Shown here piece by piece: positions 8,421-16,818 of a DNA stretch of 40,748 nucleotides. The stretch is from positions 1-40,748 of the forward strand of contig NZ_BCFK01000073.1 in assembly GCF_001417815.1 (NCBI RefSeq), read 5' to 3'. Within the stretch, counting starts at the first letter, position 1. The number at the start of each line of letters is the position of its first letter. Under the pieces are notes generated by a model. That model was not told where the DNA came from and made no database searches. It saw only the letters and a program-made list of their open reading frames with translations. Source of the DNA: Bifidobacterium aesculapii. Its GTDB lineage: Bacteria > Actinomycetota > Actinomycetes > Actinomycetales > Bifidobacteriaceae. Made by a program: the position numbers and the translations under genes.

Positions 8421-9263
8421 ATGGAAATACTTCGTGTCTTCAACAACAACGTCGTTCTCGCGAAGGACGGCCGCCGCGAAGTCATCCTCACCGGCCGCGG
8501 ACTCGGCTTCAAAGCGAAACCCGGCATGAGCGTCGACCCGGCCAAAGTGGCGCGCATGTTCGTCCCCGCGGACGGCCGCGACCCCGACCACATGGCGCAG
8601 CTGCTCGGCGACATCCCTCCCGAAATCGTCAGACTCGTCTCCGAATCCATGGATGAGATCGGCCTCGGCGGCGAATCCGCGCAAAGCCCGAAGCTCGTCA
8701 TGGCGCTCGCCGACCACGTGTGCGGCGCGTTGCGGCGCATCAAGAACGGCATTCCCGCCGTGACCTACCCGCTCGCCGAAGAGGTGCGTTCGCTCTATGA
8801 ACGCGAATACGCGCAGGGACGCGCGTTGCGCGACGCATTGAACCGCAGGCTCGGCGGCGTCCTGCCCGACGGCGAAAGCGTCGCGTTCGCGCTGCACCTC
8901 GTCAACGCCGGGTTCGCGACCGGCGACCTGAGCAACACGTATGCGATGACCGGCGTGATCCAGCAGCTGCTCGCCGTCATCGAAAGCACGTACCGGATCA
9001 CGTTGGACGAGCATTCCGTGAATGTGGGGCGGTTCATCACGCATCTGCGCTACCTGTTCGTGCGCGTCCACCAGCATGAGCAGCTGGAACGCGAGCCCGA
9101 GGCCATCGTCGCGTCAATCGAACAGTCCTATCCGGATGCGTTCGCGTGCGCGCGCCACATCGCCGCGCTCATCGAACTGCGTCTCGACGCGACGCTCACC
9201 GCGGACGAAATCGCCTATCTCACCCTGCACGTGGCCCGCGTCACCGACGGTGCCGCCGTTTGA
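8421..9263 (+). CDS. BglG/LicT-family transcriptional antiterminator
   Basis: A 280-residue RNA-binding antiterminator, exactly the usual family length. An N-terminal CAT RNA-binding domain (1-55, MEILRVFNNNVVLA) is followed by two PTS regulation domains. The four PRD histidines are present: His99 and His159 in PRD1, His208 and His270 in PRD2. In this family they are phosphorylated by EIIB (inhibiting) or HPr (activating), coupling RNA binding to sugar flux. The SD AAAGGG precedes the ATG. It is the natural ligand of the RAT at 6001-6033, making a self-contained regulated uptake unit. Whether it is closer to LicT or GlcT is not decided here. The stop is three bases from the convergent lipid kinase stop. 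Confidence 0.93.
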   Translation: MEILRVFNNNVVLAKDGRREVILTGRGLGFKAKPGMSVDPAKVARMFVPADGRDPDHMAQLLGDIPPEIVRLVSESMDEIGLGGESAQSPKLVMALADHVCGALRRIKNGIPAVTYPLAEEVRSLYEREYAQGRALRDALNRRLGGVLPDGESVAFALHLVNAGFATGDLSNTYAMTGVIQQLLAVIESTYRITLDEHSVNVGRFITHLRYLFVRVHQHEQLEREPEAIVASIEQSYPDAFACARHIAALIELRLDATLTADEIAYLTLHVARVTDGAAV

Positions 9264-9266
9264 CGC

Positions 9267-10403
9267 CTACTTGATCGGCTCCATCGTGCCCGTCGCGGAC
9301 GGATCGCCCGGCATGACCTCCGGCACGCGCACGATCAGCGCCTCGCGCTCCACCGTGAACCGGATGTGCCGCGTCTCCGGCAACATGTCGCCGTCGACCT
9401 GCGCGAGCGCCGGCTCGTCCAACAGCAGTTCCGCGCTCACGCCCTGGATCTGGTCGATCGTGGAATTCGTCGAGAGCGGGTTCTGCCCCGGTCTGCCCGT
9501 GATCGTCTGATGCACCACGTCGCCGAAGAGGTTCGCCCAACCGAGAATGCCGCCGGTCGTGTCGATCACCTCGAAATCGAGCAGGCCATCGTTGAACGAG
9601 GCGTTCGGCATCAGTGAGAACACGGGAATCTGCCCGCAGTTGCCGGCCATGAACGTGCGGAACACGAGCCCCTTGCGCTCGTGCCGTTCGCCGTTCCAGC
9701 TGGTGACCGTCACGTCCGCATGGTATTTCGGCGCGAACAGGTTCTTCACACCGCCCACGAAATACGCGAGCCAGCTGATGTTCTTCTTGAGTGCCGGATC
9801 CGTGTCGTCGATCATCGCCGCGTCGAAGCCGACGCCCGCGATGATGAGGAACGCGTGCGCGTGATCCTCATCCGGGTGGTCGAGCAGCGCGAGACGCCCC
9901 ATGTCCACGCGGCGCGAGCCGTGCGACGTGGCCACGGTGAGCGCCGCGTCGATATCGTCCACCGGAATGCCCATGTTGCGCGCGAACAGGTTGCCGGTGC
10001 CGATCGGAACGATGCCGAGCGCGTGCCCGGTGCCGGAGACCGCCGAGGCGACCGTGCGCACCGTGCCGTCGCCGCCGACCGCGACGACCACGTCCGCGCC
10101 GTGCGCCAGCGCTTCGAGCGCGCACGCGCGGCCGTCCTTGTCGAGCTGCGTGTCGATGAATTCGACCTGCGTGAGCCCCTTCTCCTCGCAGAACCGTTCG
10201 ATGTGCGCGCGGCGTGCGTCCGCCTGCGGCTTCGACGGGTTCACGATGAACGCGTAGTGCACCTGGTCGTCGTCGCGTTCGACGAGCCTCTCCGCGAGAC
10301 GACGTTTGCGGTACGCACGGAACGCGAGCGCGGCCGCGATGATGATGGCGACGACACCGATGACTACTGCGATGATGATGGCGGCTGTGGGCATAGCCTC
10401 CAT
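9267..10403 (-). CDS. Diacylglycerol/lipid kinase family protein (DAGK catalytic domain)
   Basis: A 378-residue lipid kinase of the DgkB/YegS/LCB5 type, which phosphorylates diacylglycerol or a related lipid with ATP at the membrane. An N-terminal membrane helix (about 6-28) is followed by the catalytic domain with VNPSKP, nucleotide-binding GGDGT (110-114) and PIGTGN (133-138). The C-terminal lobe runs to the end, so it is complete. Start: ATG at 10403 or 10394; both precede the helix and neither has ideal SD spacing (GGAGG is only two bases before the second). A much longer upstream frame exists but is Pro/His-rich and unlikely. In Actinobacteria such kinases recycle diacylglycerol or build phospholipids; the precise substrate is not readable. 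Confidence 0.88.
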   Translation of the reverse strand: MEAMPTAAIIIAVVIGVVAIIIAAALAFRAYRKRRLAERLVERDDDQVHYAFIVNPSKPQADARRAHIERFCEEKGLTQVEFIDTQLDKDGRACALEALAHGADVVVAVGGDGTVRTVASAVSGTGHALGIVPIGTGNLFARNMGIPVDDIDAALTVATSHGSRRVDMGRLALLDHPDEDHAHAFLIIAGVGFDAAMIDDTDPALKKNISWLAYFVGGVKNLFAPKYHADVTVTSWNGERHERKGLVFRTFMAGNCGQIPVFSLMPNASFNDGLLDFEVIDTTGGILGWANLFGDVVHQTITGRPGQNPLSTNSTIDQIQGVSAELLLDEPALAQVDGDMLPETRHIRFTVEREALIVRVPEVMPGDPSATGTMEPIK

Positions 10404-10745
10404 TCTGCTCACGCGGCGGCGGGATCGCCGCATCGCCACGGAATAATTGAACGATTCCTCTACGTGGATTGCGCGGGTGCGCGTGTGCGGGTGGTGCGCG
10501 TGTGCGGGCGGTGTGGTGGTCGGAGCGAAGCCCTGGGCGGGCAGGGACGCTGAGGTCGGGTGGGGATGTCGGGCACTGAGGCCAGATAGCGTCAGGTATG
10601 AAATTGCTGGCATTGGCAACCGCCTTGTGTTAGCGTTGCCAGTAGTGGAATGTCAGTCAAGAGCAACGGTGATTCACTGTAGGAATCGCGGAGTTCGGCG
10701 CTTTGTTGTGGTCTTCTCATGTTTTTGCTAGTGTTATTTTCGCCA

Positions 10746-10771
10746 CATGAATGGTTGCGTAACCATTCATG
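10746..10771. promoter_or_regulatory. 26-bp palindromic operator upstream of the GH43 gene
   Basis: 12 of 13 positions match between the arms, centred on a CpG (half-site ATGAATGGTT). It lies just downstream of a weak promoter candidate (TTGTGG at 10706, TAGTGT at 10729, 17-base spacer). Size, symmetry and central CG resemble LacI-family sites, and many bifidobacterial glycosidase genes are under local LacI repressors; no such regulator is in the window. A second pair, TGGCAAC 10614 / GTTGCCA 10635, lies further upstream. Confidence 0.65.
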
Positions 10772-10825
10772 AACGTCATCACCGATGATGTACCTGCAGT
10801 CAATGAGGCCGACGAGAGGACATCC

Positions 10826-10873
10826 CGTAAAGGAGGCGGGAACCCTCGCCGTAAAGGAGGCGGGAACCCTCGC
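10826..10873 (+). repeat. Perfect 24-bp tandem duplication carrying SD sequences
   Basis: Positions 10826-10849 are repeated exactly at 10850-10873. Each unit contains AAAGGAGG, a strong Shine-Dalgarno core, yet neither is placed before a credible start. The unit is eight codons long and the frame is open into the glycosidase gene (VKEAGTLA twice). The real gene start at 10962 has its own SD, so the units are probably in the 5' untranslated leader. Confidence 0.75.
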
Positions 10874-10961
10874 AACACATCGGAGGATGACCCCAATGCC
10901 GATGCCGCATAGGCGCGCATCGTCGGCTCCCGAGGGGGGCATCATAGAGGAAAGGAACACC

Positions 10962-13900
10962 ATGCCACGGGGAAAGCGAATCGTCGGCACCGCAGCGGCA
11001 GCGCTGCTGCTGTGCTCGTCAATCGCCATGCCCGCGACTGCGGCGGAAGGCACGGACGCATCCGCGTCCGCTTCGTCCGCGCTGGAAGCGTCGACGTCTC
11101 AATCATCAACACCGGAAACGTCCAACGGGGCGGATGCCGCGATCAAGCAGACCGAAGATGCGCTGAACGCATCCGCCGACTCCGCCAACGCATCCGTTGA
11201 CTCCGCGAATGCCGCGGGCTCCGCGTCCGGCGACGAGACCGCATCCGCGGAGAAGGCCGCCGCCACTCCGGCGCCGGTCGCGGACACCGCATCGCTCAAG
11301 ACGCTGCTTGATTCCACCGAGGAGGGCGACCTGAAGCCGCTCGCCTCCGGATGGCGCGCCGACGATTCCGGCACCGCGCCGTACGACACGTGGAAGGCCA
11401 ACGCGGACGATCTCAAGGCCCTGAAGGAGGCCCGCACCGCCGCGCAGAAGATCGTGGACGACGGCTCCGCCACCGAAGAGCAGATCACGGCCGCCGCGGA
11501 CAAGCTCCAGTCCGCCTTCGACGCCGTGCGCTTCATCTACCACTACACCGGCATCACCGGCACGAACGGCGCCCGCATGTTCGACGACAAGGGCGACCTC
11601 ATCCAGGCCCACGGCGCCGGCATCGTGCGCGCGAAGACCTCCACGCTCGCCGCGGCCGACCAGAAGCTCGACGCCAACGGCGACGGCTACGTGTACATCT
11701 GGTGCGGCGAGGACAAGACCGACCGTCTCGTGGCCCACGGCGTGCGCATCTATTATTCGGACGACCTGCTCAACTGGGTGGACAAAGGACTCGGATTCCA
11801 GACCTACCTCGGCGACCAGGATCTGCAGGACAAGCTGAACGGCGCCGACAAGATCTACCAGAAGTACTACAACGTCGACAACATCGCCAGCGACCCCGAC
11901 TACACCAACATCTACGGCAAGGACTTCAGCGTCTTCGCCAACGACGCCTCCAACTACAACGTCGACAGCCCGCAGGCCGCGCTCGACAAACTGCTGTGGG
12001 ACCTGAAGGCCCTGTACGGCGACGGATCCAACCCGACGAAGACCAGCTGCGTGTTCGAACGTCCGAAGATGATCTACAACGCCAAGACCAAGCGCTGGGT
12101 GATCTGGTTCCACGCCGATGGACCGAAGTACGGCGACGAAGACACCGCCACCTACTCCAAGGCGAAGGGCGGCGTGGCGATCAGCACCACCTCGGACCCG
12201 GCCGGCCCGTACAAGTACCTGGGCTCGTTCCGCCTCAACACCGGCGACAATTCCGGCAACCCCGGCATGCTGCGCGACATGAACCTGTACACCGACGAAG
12301 GCAAGGACGAGAACAACGACGGCGTCGAGGACGCCTACCTCGTCTACGCGAGCGACGAGAACACGGACATGACGATCTCCCTGCTCGACTCCACCTACAC
12401 CAAGCTCGCCAAGCCGATCAGCGAGGAGCAGCGCGGCACCTCCGTCAAGGACGGCGACACGTACAACACGGTCTCCTGGGACAGCCGTGAATCGCCGGCG
12501 CCCGTCAAGTGGAACGGCCGCTACTACATCATCTACTCGCACACCACCGGATGGGCGCCCAACCAGAACGAGTACATGGTCTCCGAAGGCGACAACATCA
12601 TGGGACCGTATTCGAACGGCGGCGTGCCGTTCGTGGCCGGCGACGGCTACGAGCAGTCCCCGAGCAACTCGTTCTACACGCAGTCCAGCTCCGTGATTCC
12701 CGTGGACCCCGAGAAGGGCCTGTTCATCTACTGGGGCGACCGTTGGTTCAACCCGGACACCGGCGCCGACATCAGCCAGTCGCGCTATGTGATGACCCCG
12801 ATCCAGTTCAGCGGCGACAAGCTGCGCGTCATCCCGCGCGGCGACTGGACGCTTGACGAACTCAACCAGTACGAGGCCGTCAACGTGGTCACCAAACTGC
12901 CCGAAACCGCGGGTTCCGTCTCCTCGCTGATCGCCTCCCTGCCGGATAAGCTGGAAGTCCAGCGCGGCGGCGAAGACAAGACCACGACCACCAAGGTCGT
13001 GTGGAACGCGTATGTCGGCGACGACCAGCCGATGGGCGAGGTCACCGTCACCGGAACGCTGCCCGAACTGAATGGCGTCACGGTCGCCCACACCGCCACC
13101 ATCTACCCGGAGAACACGTTCCTGTTCATGGACGCCGCCTCCACCGCCGGCGACGAATCCGACTACTTCACCACCCTGAAGAAGTATTCGAAGGATGTCG
13201 CCAAGCAGCAGGCCAGCGACCAGGTCTACTCCGAAGACAACGGTTGGGGACTCGCCAGCGAGATCGGCACCGACGTGGAACGCTACGACGCCACGTCGAA
13301 CGACACCTATGAGACCGGCTACTGGGCCAAGAGCGGCAAGGACATCCTCTACAAGGCCGATCTCAAGGCCGGCACCTACACCGTCAAGGCAGGCTACCGC
13401 GACTGGTGGGGCCAGTACAACGGCCGCACGGTGAACTTCGCCGCCTGGAACGGCGACGACTGGCTCGCCGGCGCCGACGTGACCGTCAGCAACAAGACCG
13501 GCGCGTGGAACTCCACGTCCGGCGCGCTCACCTTCACGCTCGACAAGGACGCCACCGTCACGTTCGTCACCTCGCAGCGTTCCGGCGGAGATCCGGTGCT
13601 CAGCTGGGTGAGCGTGCAGCGTCAGGCCGACGACGCCGCCGTCTCGGTGGAGCCGGTCGCCGGCACCGTCGCGTTCGTCGACGGCACGACGCCCGCCCTG
13701 CCGGACAAGGTGAACGTCAAGCTCGCCGACGGCAGCACCGTGGAACGCAAGGTCGACTGGAAGGCCGACGCGTCCAAGCTCAAGGCGTACGCCCCCACCG
13801 AAGTGCAGGGCATCGTCGAAGGCACCACGCTGCCCGCCACCGCCACCGTGCAGAAGATCGAATCGAACCTCGACTACTTCATCGACGTGAACGGCGGCGA

Positions 13901-15089
13901 CGCGTCCGCCACGTACGATTCCGCGGCGAAGCTCACCGACGGCGGCCTCAAGAACGCGAAGGCCGATCAGGCGTTCACCGAAGCCGACGGCTGGGGCAAT
14001 GCGTCCTCCAACTACGGCGTGAAGAACGACGGCAACGCGGACCCGTACGAGTCCGGCATCTACGCGGGCGAGGACGGGAACAACGGCACGCTGAGCTACA
14101 AGCTCACGCTCGAGCCCGGCACGCACACCGTCTCCCTCGGCATGCACGACTGGTGGAGCCAGACGCGAGGCACGTCCATCACCTACAGCTACGACGGCAT
14201 GTCCGTGGCGCAGGAGCTCGCCTACGCCTCCGTGAACAGCGGCAAGGTCATCGCTTCCGGCGACGTGACGATTCCCGCCGGCGAGGCGAAGACCGTGACG
14301 TTCACGCTCACCTCCGCCACCGGTACCGGTCCGGTGTTGAGCTGGATTTCCGCCACGAAGGCCACCTCCGTGCCTGATCCGGACCCGACTCCCGCCACCC
14401 CGGTCTCCGCAGCGGAGACGACCGCCACGGTGAAGGCCGGCGAGACGCCGAAGCTGCCGGAAACCGTGAAGGTCACGTATTCCGATGACTCCGTCAAGGA
14501 CGTCAAGGTGACGTGGGACGCGCACGATTGGTCCGCTGAGACCGCGGCCGGCACCGTCACGCTCGGCGGCGATCTGGAGGGCATCGACTCGACCCTGCTG
14601 CGGGCGAAGGCCGTGGTGACCGTCGAAGCCGCCGACCCGGATCCCGATCCGGACCCGGACCCGAATCCGGACCCGACCCCGATCAACGCGATTCCCGAAA
14701 TCCACGGCGCGGGTGACGTGACCATCACCGAAGGCACCACCTTCGACGCGCTGGCCGGCGTGACCGCCACCGATGAGGAGGATGGCACCATCACCGATCG
14801 GATCGCAGTGGAAGGCTCCGTGGACACCGCCAAGCCCGGCGTCTACAAGCTCACCTACACCGTGTCCGATTCCGGCGGCGCCACCGCCACCGTGGTGCGC
14901 ACCGTGACCGTCAAGGCCAAGGAAGCGACCAAGCCGGATGGCGACAAGACGGATGGCGACAAGACGCAAGGCGACAAGCTGATCCAGACCGGCGCGGACG
15001 TCGCTCTCGGCGCGCTCGCGGCCACGGCGCTCGCCGGTGCCGGCATCGCGCTCGCCACGGCCCGTCGCCGTCGCTCCGGCGACCGCTGA
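10962..15089 (+). CDS. Secreted, membrane-anchored GH43 glycosidase, exo-beta-1,3-galactanase-like
   Basis: A 1375-residue modular surface enzyme. Order: signal peptide (1-28), an Ala/Ser-rich stretch, a FIVAR-like helical module (about 113-190), the GH43 five-blade propeller (about 190-640), a Big_4-like Ig module (about 648-715), a jelly-roll-like binding module (about 717-888), Ig (890-966), a second copy of the binding module (967-1133), Ig (1145-1226), a DP-rich linker, a further Ig-like domain (1243-1320), LIQTG (1340-1344), a membrane helix and an Arg tail. Blade-1 IQAHGAG (Gln215) instead of the usual Asp motif, ERPKMIYN (Glu366) and WDSRESPAP (Glu510) recall GH43_24 exo-beta-1,3-galactanases acting on arabinogalactan. 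An insertion of about 75 residues rich in Asn/Tyr/Asp precedes ERPK. The start has SD AGGAAAGGA. LIQTG resembles a sortase signal with Ile for Pro. Confidence 0.87.
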   Translation: MPRGKRIVGTAAAALLLCSSIAMPATAAEGTDASASASSALEASTSQSSTPETSNGADAAIKQTEDALNASADSANASVDSANAAGSASGDETASAEKAAATPAPVADTASLKTLLDSTEEGDLKPLASGWRADDSGTAPYDTWKANADDLKALKEARTAAQKIVDDGSATEEQITAAADKLQSAFDAVRFIYHYTGITGTNGARMFDDKGDLIQAHGAGIVRAKTSTLAAADQKLDANGDGYVYIWCGEDKTDRLVAHGVRIYYSDDLLNWVDKGLGFQTYLGDQDLQDKLNGADKIYQKYYNVDNIASDPDYTNIYGKDFSVFANDASNYNVDSPQAALDKLLWDLKALYGDGSNPTKTSCVFERPKMIYNAKTKRWVIWFHADGPKYGDEDTATYSKAKGGVAISTTSDPAGPYKYLGSFRLNTGDNSGNPGMLRDMNLYTDEGKDENNDGVEDAYLVYASDENTDMTISLLDSTYTKLAKPISEEQRGTSVKDGDTYNTVSWDSRESPAPVKWNGRYYIIYSHTTGWAPNQNEYMVSEGDNIMGPYSNGGVPFVAGDGYEQSPSNSFYTQSSSVIPVDPEKGLFIYWGDRWFNPDTGADISQSRYVMTPIQFSGDKLRVIPRGDWTLDELNQYEAVNVVTKLPETAGSVSSLIASLPDKLEVQRGGEDKTTTTKVVWNAYVGDDQPMGEVTVTGTLPELNGVTVAHTATIYPENTFLFMDAASTAGDESDYFTTLKKYSKDVAKQQASDQVYSEDNGWGLASEIGTDVERYDATSNDTYETGYWAKSGKDILYKADLKAGTYTVKAGYRDWWGQYNGRTVNFAAWNGDDWLAGADVTVSNKTGAWNSTSGALTFTLDKDATVTFVTSQRSGGDPVLSWVSVQRQADDAAVSVEPVAGTVAFVDGTTPALPDKVNVKLADGSTVERKVDWKADASKLKAYAPTEVQGIVEGTTLPATATVQKIESNLDYFIDVNGGDASATYDSAAKLTDGGLKNAKADQAFTEADGWGNASSNYGVKNDGNADPYESGIYAGEDGNNGTLSYKLTLEPGTHTVSLGMHDWWSQTRGTSITYSYDGMSVAQELAYASVNSGKVIASGDVTIPAGEAKTVTFTLTSATGTGPVLSWISATKATSVPDPDPTPATPVSAAETTATVKAGETPKLPETVKVTYSDDSVKDVKVTWDAHDWSAETAAGTVTLGGDLEGIDSTLLRAKAVVTVEAADPDPDPDPDPNPDPTPINAIPEIHGAGDVTITEGTTFDALAGVTATDEEDGTITDRIAVEGSVDTAKPGVYKLTYTVSDSGGATATVVRTVTVKAKEATKPDGDKTDGDKTQGDKLIQTGADVALGALAATALAGAGIALATARRRRSGDR

Positions 15090-15100
15090 CCCGGCATACC

Positions 15101-15142
15101 CGGTTGCCCGCTGCAGCATGCGAACGCTGCGGCGGGCAACCG
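15101..15142 (+). terminator. Hairpin after the GH43 gene
   Basis: A 17-bp stem with one mismatch (CGGTTGCCCGC...) between 15101-15117 and 15126-15142 around an 8-base loop, 12 bases after the stop. There is no long T run, so termination is likely but not certain. The next gene has its own -10 box. Confidence 0.65.
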
Positions 15143-15183
15143 TCGTATTCCCGCGTCCGCACATGGCCGGTAAGATGAAACGC

Positions 15184-16650
15184 ATGCTTGATTCCGCAGT
15201 GCGCAACACGATCGACCGCGTATGGGACGCGTTCTGGTCGGGAGGGATCTCCAATCCGCTGGAGGTCATCGAACAGATCACCTACCTGCTGTTCATGCGC
15301 AGGCTGGACATGAACCAGCAGCGTGCGGAGAACAAGGCCCGACGCACCGGCAAACCCATAGAACACGCCGTTTTCGACGACACCCAGCAGGACTTGCGCT
15401 GGAGCCGTTTCAGCCAGCTCACCGACACGCAGGCCATGTACGACACGGTCGCGGACCGCGTGTTCCCGTTCCTGCGCGCGCTCGGCGGCGAGGAATCCTC
15501 CTACGCGGAGCAGATGAAGGACGCGCGCTTCACGATCCCCACGCCCATGCTGCTCGCCAAGACCGTCGACATGCTCTCTGACATCGACATGACGAACTCC
15601 GACGTGAACGGCGACCTGTACGAGTATCTGCTTTCCAAGATCGCCAGCTCCGGCGTCAACGGACAGTTCCGCACGCCGCGCCACATCATCGACGCGATGG
15701 TCTCGATGATGGCGCCCACGCCCGAGGACACGATCTGCGATCCCGCGTGCGGCACGTGCGGCTTCCTCGTGGCGAGCGCGGAATACGTGCGCGAACACCA
15801 TCCCGAAACGTTCAGCGACCCGCGATTGCGCGCACGGTACGCGACCGACCTGTTCCACGGCTACGACTTCGACCGTACGATGCTCAGAATCGGCAGCATG
15901 AACCTCATGCTCCACGGCATCGACGATCCGAACGTGCACTACAAGGACTCATTGAGCGAGGCGGGCGACGAGGACGCGGGCAGGTATTCGCTCGTGCTCG
16001 CCAATCCGCCATTCTCCGGCAGTCTCGACTATGAGGCCACCAGCGCGAAGCTGCTGCGCCGCGCCAAGACGAAGAAGACCGAGCTGCTGTTCCTCGCGCA
16101 CTTCCTCGACATGCTCGAGATCGGCGGGCGCGCCGCCGTCATCGTGCCCGAAGGCGTATTGTTCGGCTCCACCACCGCGCACAAGAAGCTGCGCCGCGCG
16201 CTGGTCGAGGAGCAGAAGCTCGACGCGGTCGTCAAACTGCCGGCGGGCGTGTTCAAACCGTATGCGGGCGTGAGCACCGCGATCCTCGCGTTCACGAAGA
16301 CCGACGGCGGCGGCACCGACAACGTGTGGTTCTACGACGTGCGCGCCGACGGATACTCGCTGGACGACAAGCGCACGCCCGTCGAGGCGAACGACCTGCC
16401 CGACATGGTGGCGCGATGGGCGCGGCGCGGCGAGGAGCCCGAGCGCTCGCGGGCGAGAACGGAACAGTCGTTCTGCGTGCCGAAGAAGGAGGTCGCCGAA
16501 CAGGACTACGACCTGAGCCTCAACCGGTACAAGGAGATCGAATACGAGGAGGAGACGCATCGCGCGCCCGCGGAGATTCTGGATGAGATGGCGTCGCTCG
16601 ACGCCGCGATCGCGGCCGATGTCGCGGCATTGCGGGAGATGCTGGCGTGA
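15184..16650 (+). CDS. hsdM: Type I restriction-modification N6-adenine methyltransferase subunit HsdM
   Basis: A 488-residue DNA methyltransferase that, with HsdS, methylates adenine in a bipartite target. An N-terminal helical HsdM domain (1-150, DRVWDAFWSGGISNPLEVI) is followed by the SAM-binding motif DPACGTCG (186-193) and the catalytic NPPF at 274-277. A TAAGAT box at 15171-15176 sits seven bases before the ATG at 15184, favouring a leaderless start there; ATGs at 15163 and 15175 are alternatives. hsdS follows after 168 bases that contain a long hairpin. The nuclease gene is not adjacent but lies 5.8 kb downstream. Confidence 0.95.
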   Translation: MLDSAVRNTIDRVWDAFWSGGISNPLEVIEQITYLLFMRRLDMNQQRAENKARRTGKPIEHAVFDDTQQDLRWSRFSQLTDTQAMYDTVADRVFPFLRALGGEESSYAEQMKDARFTIPTPMLLAKTVDMLSDIDMTNSDVNGDLYEYLLSKIASSGVNGQFRTPRHIIDAMVSMMAPTPEDTICDPACGTCGFLVASAEYVREHHPETFSDPRLRARYATDLFHGYDFDRTMLRIGSMNLMLHGIDDPNVHYKDSLSEAGDEDAGRYSLVLANPPFSGSLDYEATSAKLLRRAKTKKTELLFLAHFLDMLEIGGRAAVIVPEGVLFGSTTAHKKLRRALVEEQKLDAVVKLPAGVFKPYAGVSTAILAFTKTDGGGTDNVWFYDVRADGYSLDDKRTPVEANDLPDMVARWARRGEEPERSRARTEQSFCVPKKEVAEQDYDLSLNRYKEIEYEEETHRAPAEILDEMASLDAAIAADVAALREMLA

Positions 16651-16686
16651 GTGGAGTCCTGAATCGTTCTAGTTTCGGCGGTGGCC

Positions 16687-16773
16687 GTGTCGGGGCGGCG
16701 TATACGACGCTCGACACGCTCCAGGCCGCTCGGCCAAGCCTACGGTCGAGCATCGCACACGCCGCCCCGCCAC
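16687..16773. other. Large nested hairpin between hsdM and hsdS
   Basis: The outer arms 16687-16701 and 16759-16773 pair at 14 of 15 positions (CGGGGCGGCGT core). Inside, GCTCGAC (16709-16715) pairs with GTCGAGC (16745-16751), and GGCC-GCTC-GGCC forms the tip. The whole intergenic region can fold into one long stem. It may attenuate or process the mRNA and so set the HsdM:HsdS ratio. An open frame (GTG overlapping the hsdM stop, about 57 codons) runs through it but looks like a by-product. Confidence 0.6.
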
Positions 16774-16818
16774 TCGTCGGGCGGTTCGTTGCGTTTTGTG
16801 GATTGAAAGGGTTGCTCG

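Noticed and set aside
6012..9077. Minus-strand open frame of 1021 codons across the PTS and antiterminator genes
   Set aside because: It crosses two complete sense genes and their intergenic terminator and has no domain content.
10404..10619. N-terminal extension of the lipid kinase
   Set aside because: The extra residues are Pro/His/Thr-rich, precede the natural membrane anchor, and have no start signal.
11106..15281. Minus-strand open frame of 1391 codons opposite the GH43 gene
   Set aside because: It has no start signal, gives a Gly/Val/Arg-rich protein without domains, and mirrors the GC-rich codon pattern of the real gene, which has a signal peptide and recognisable domains.
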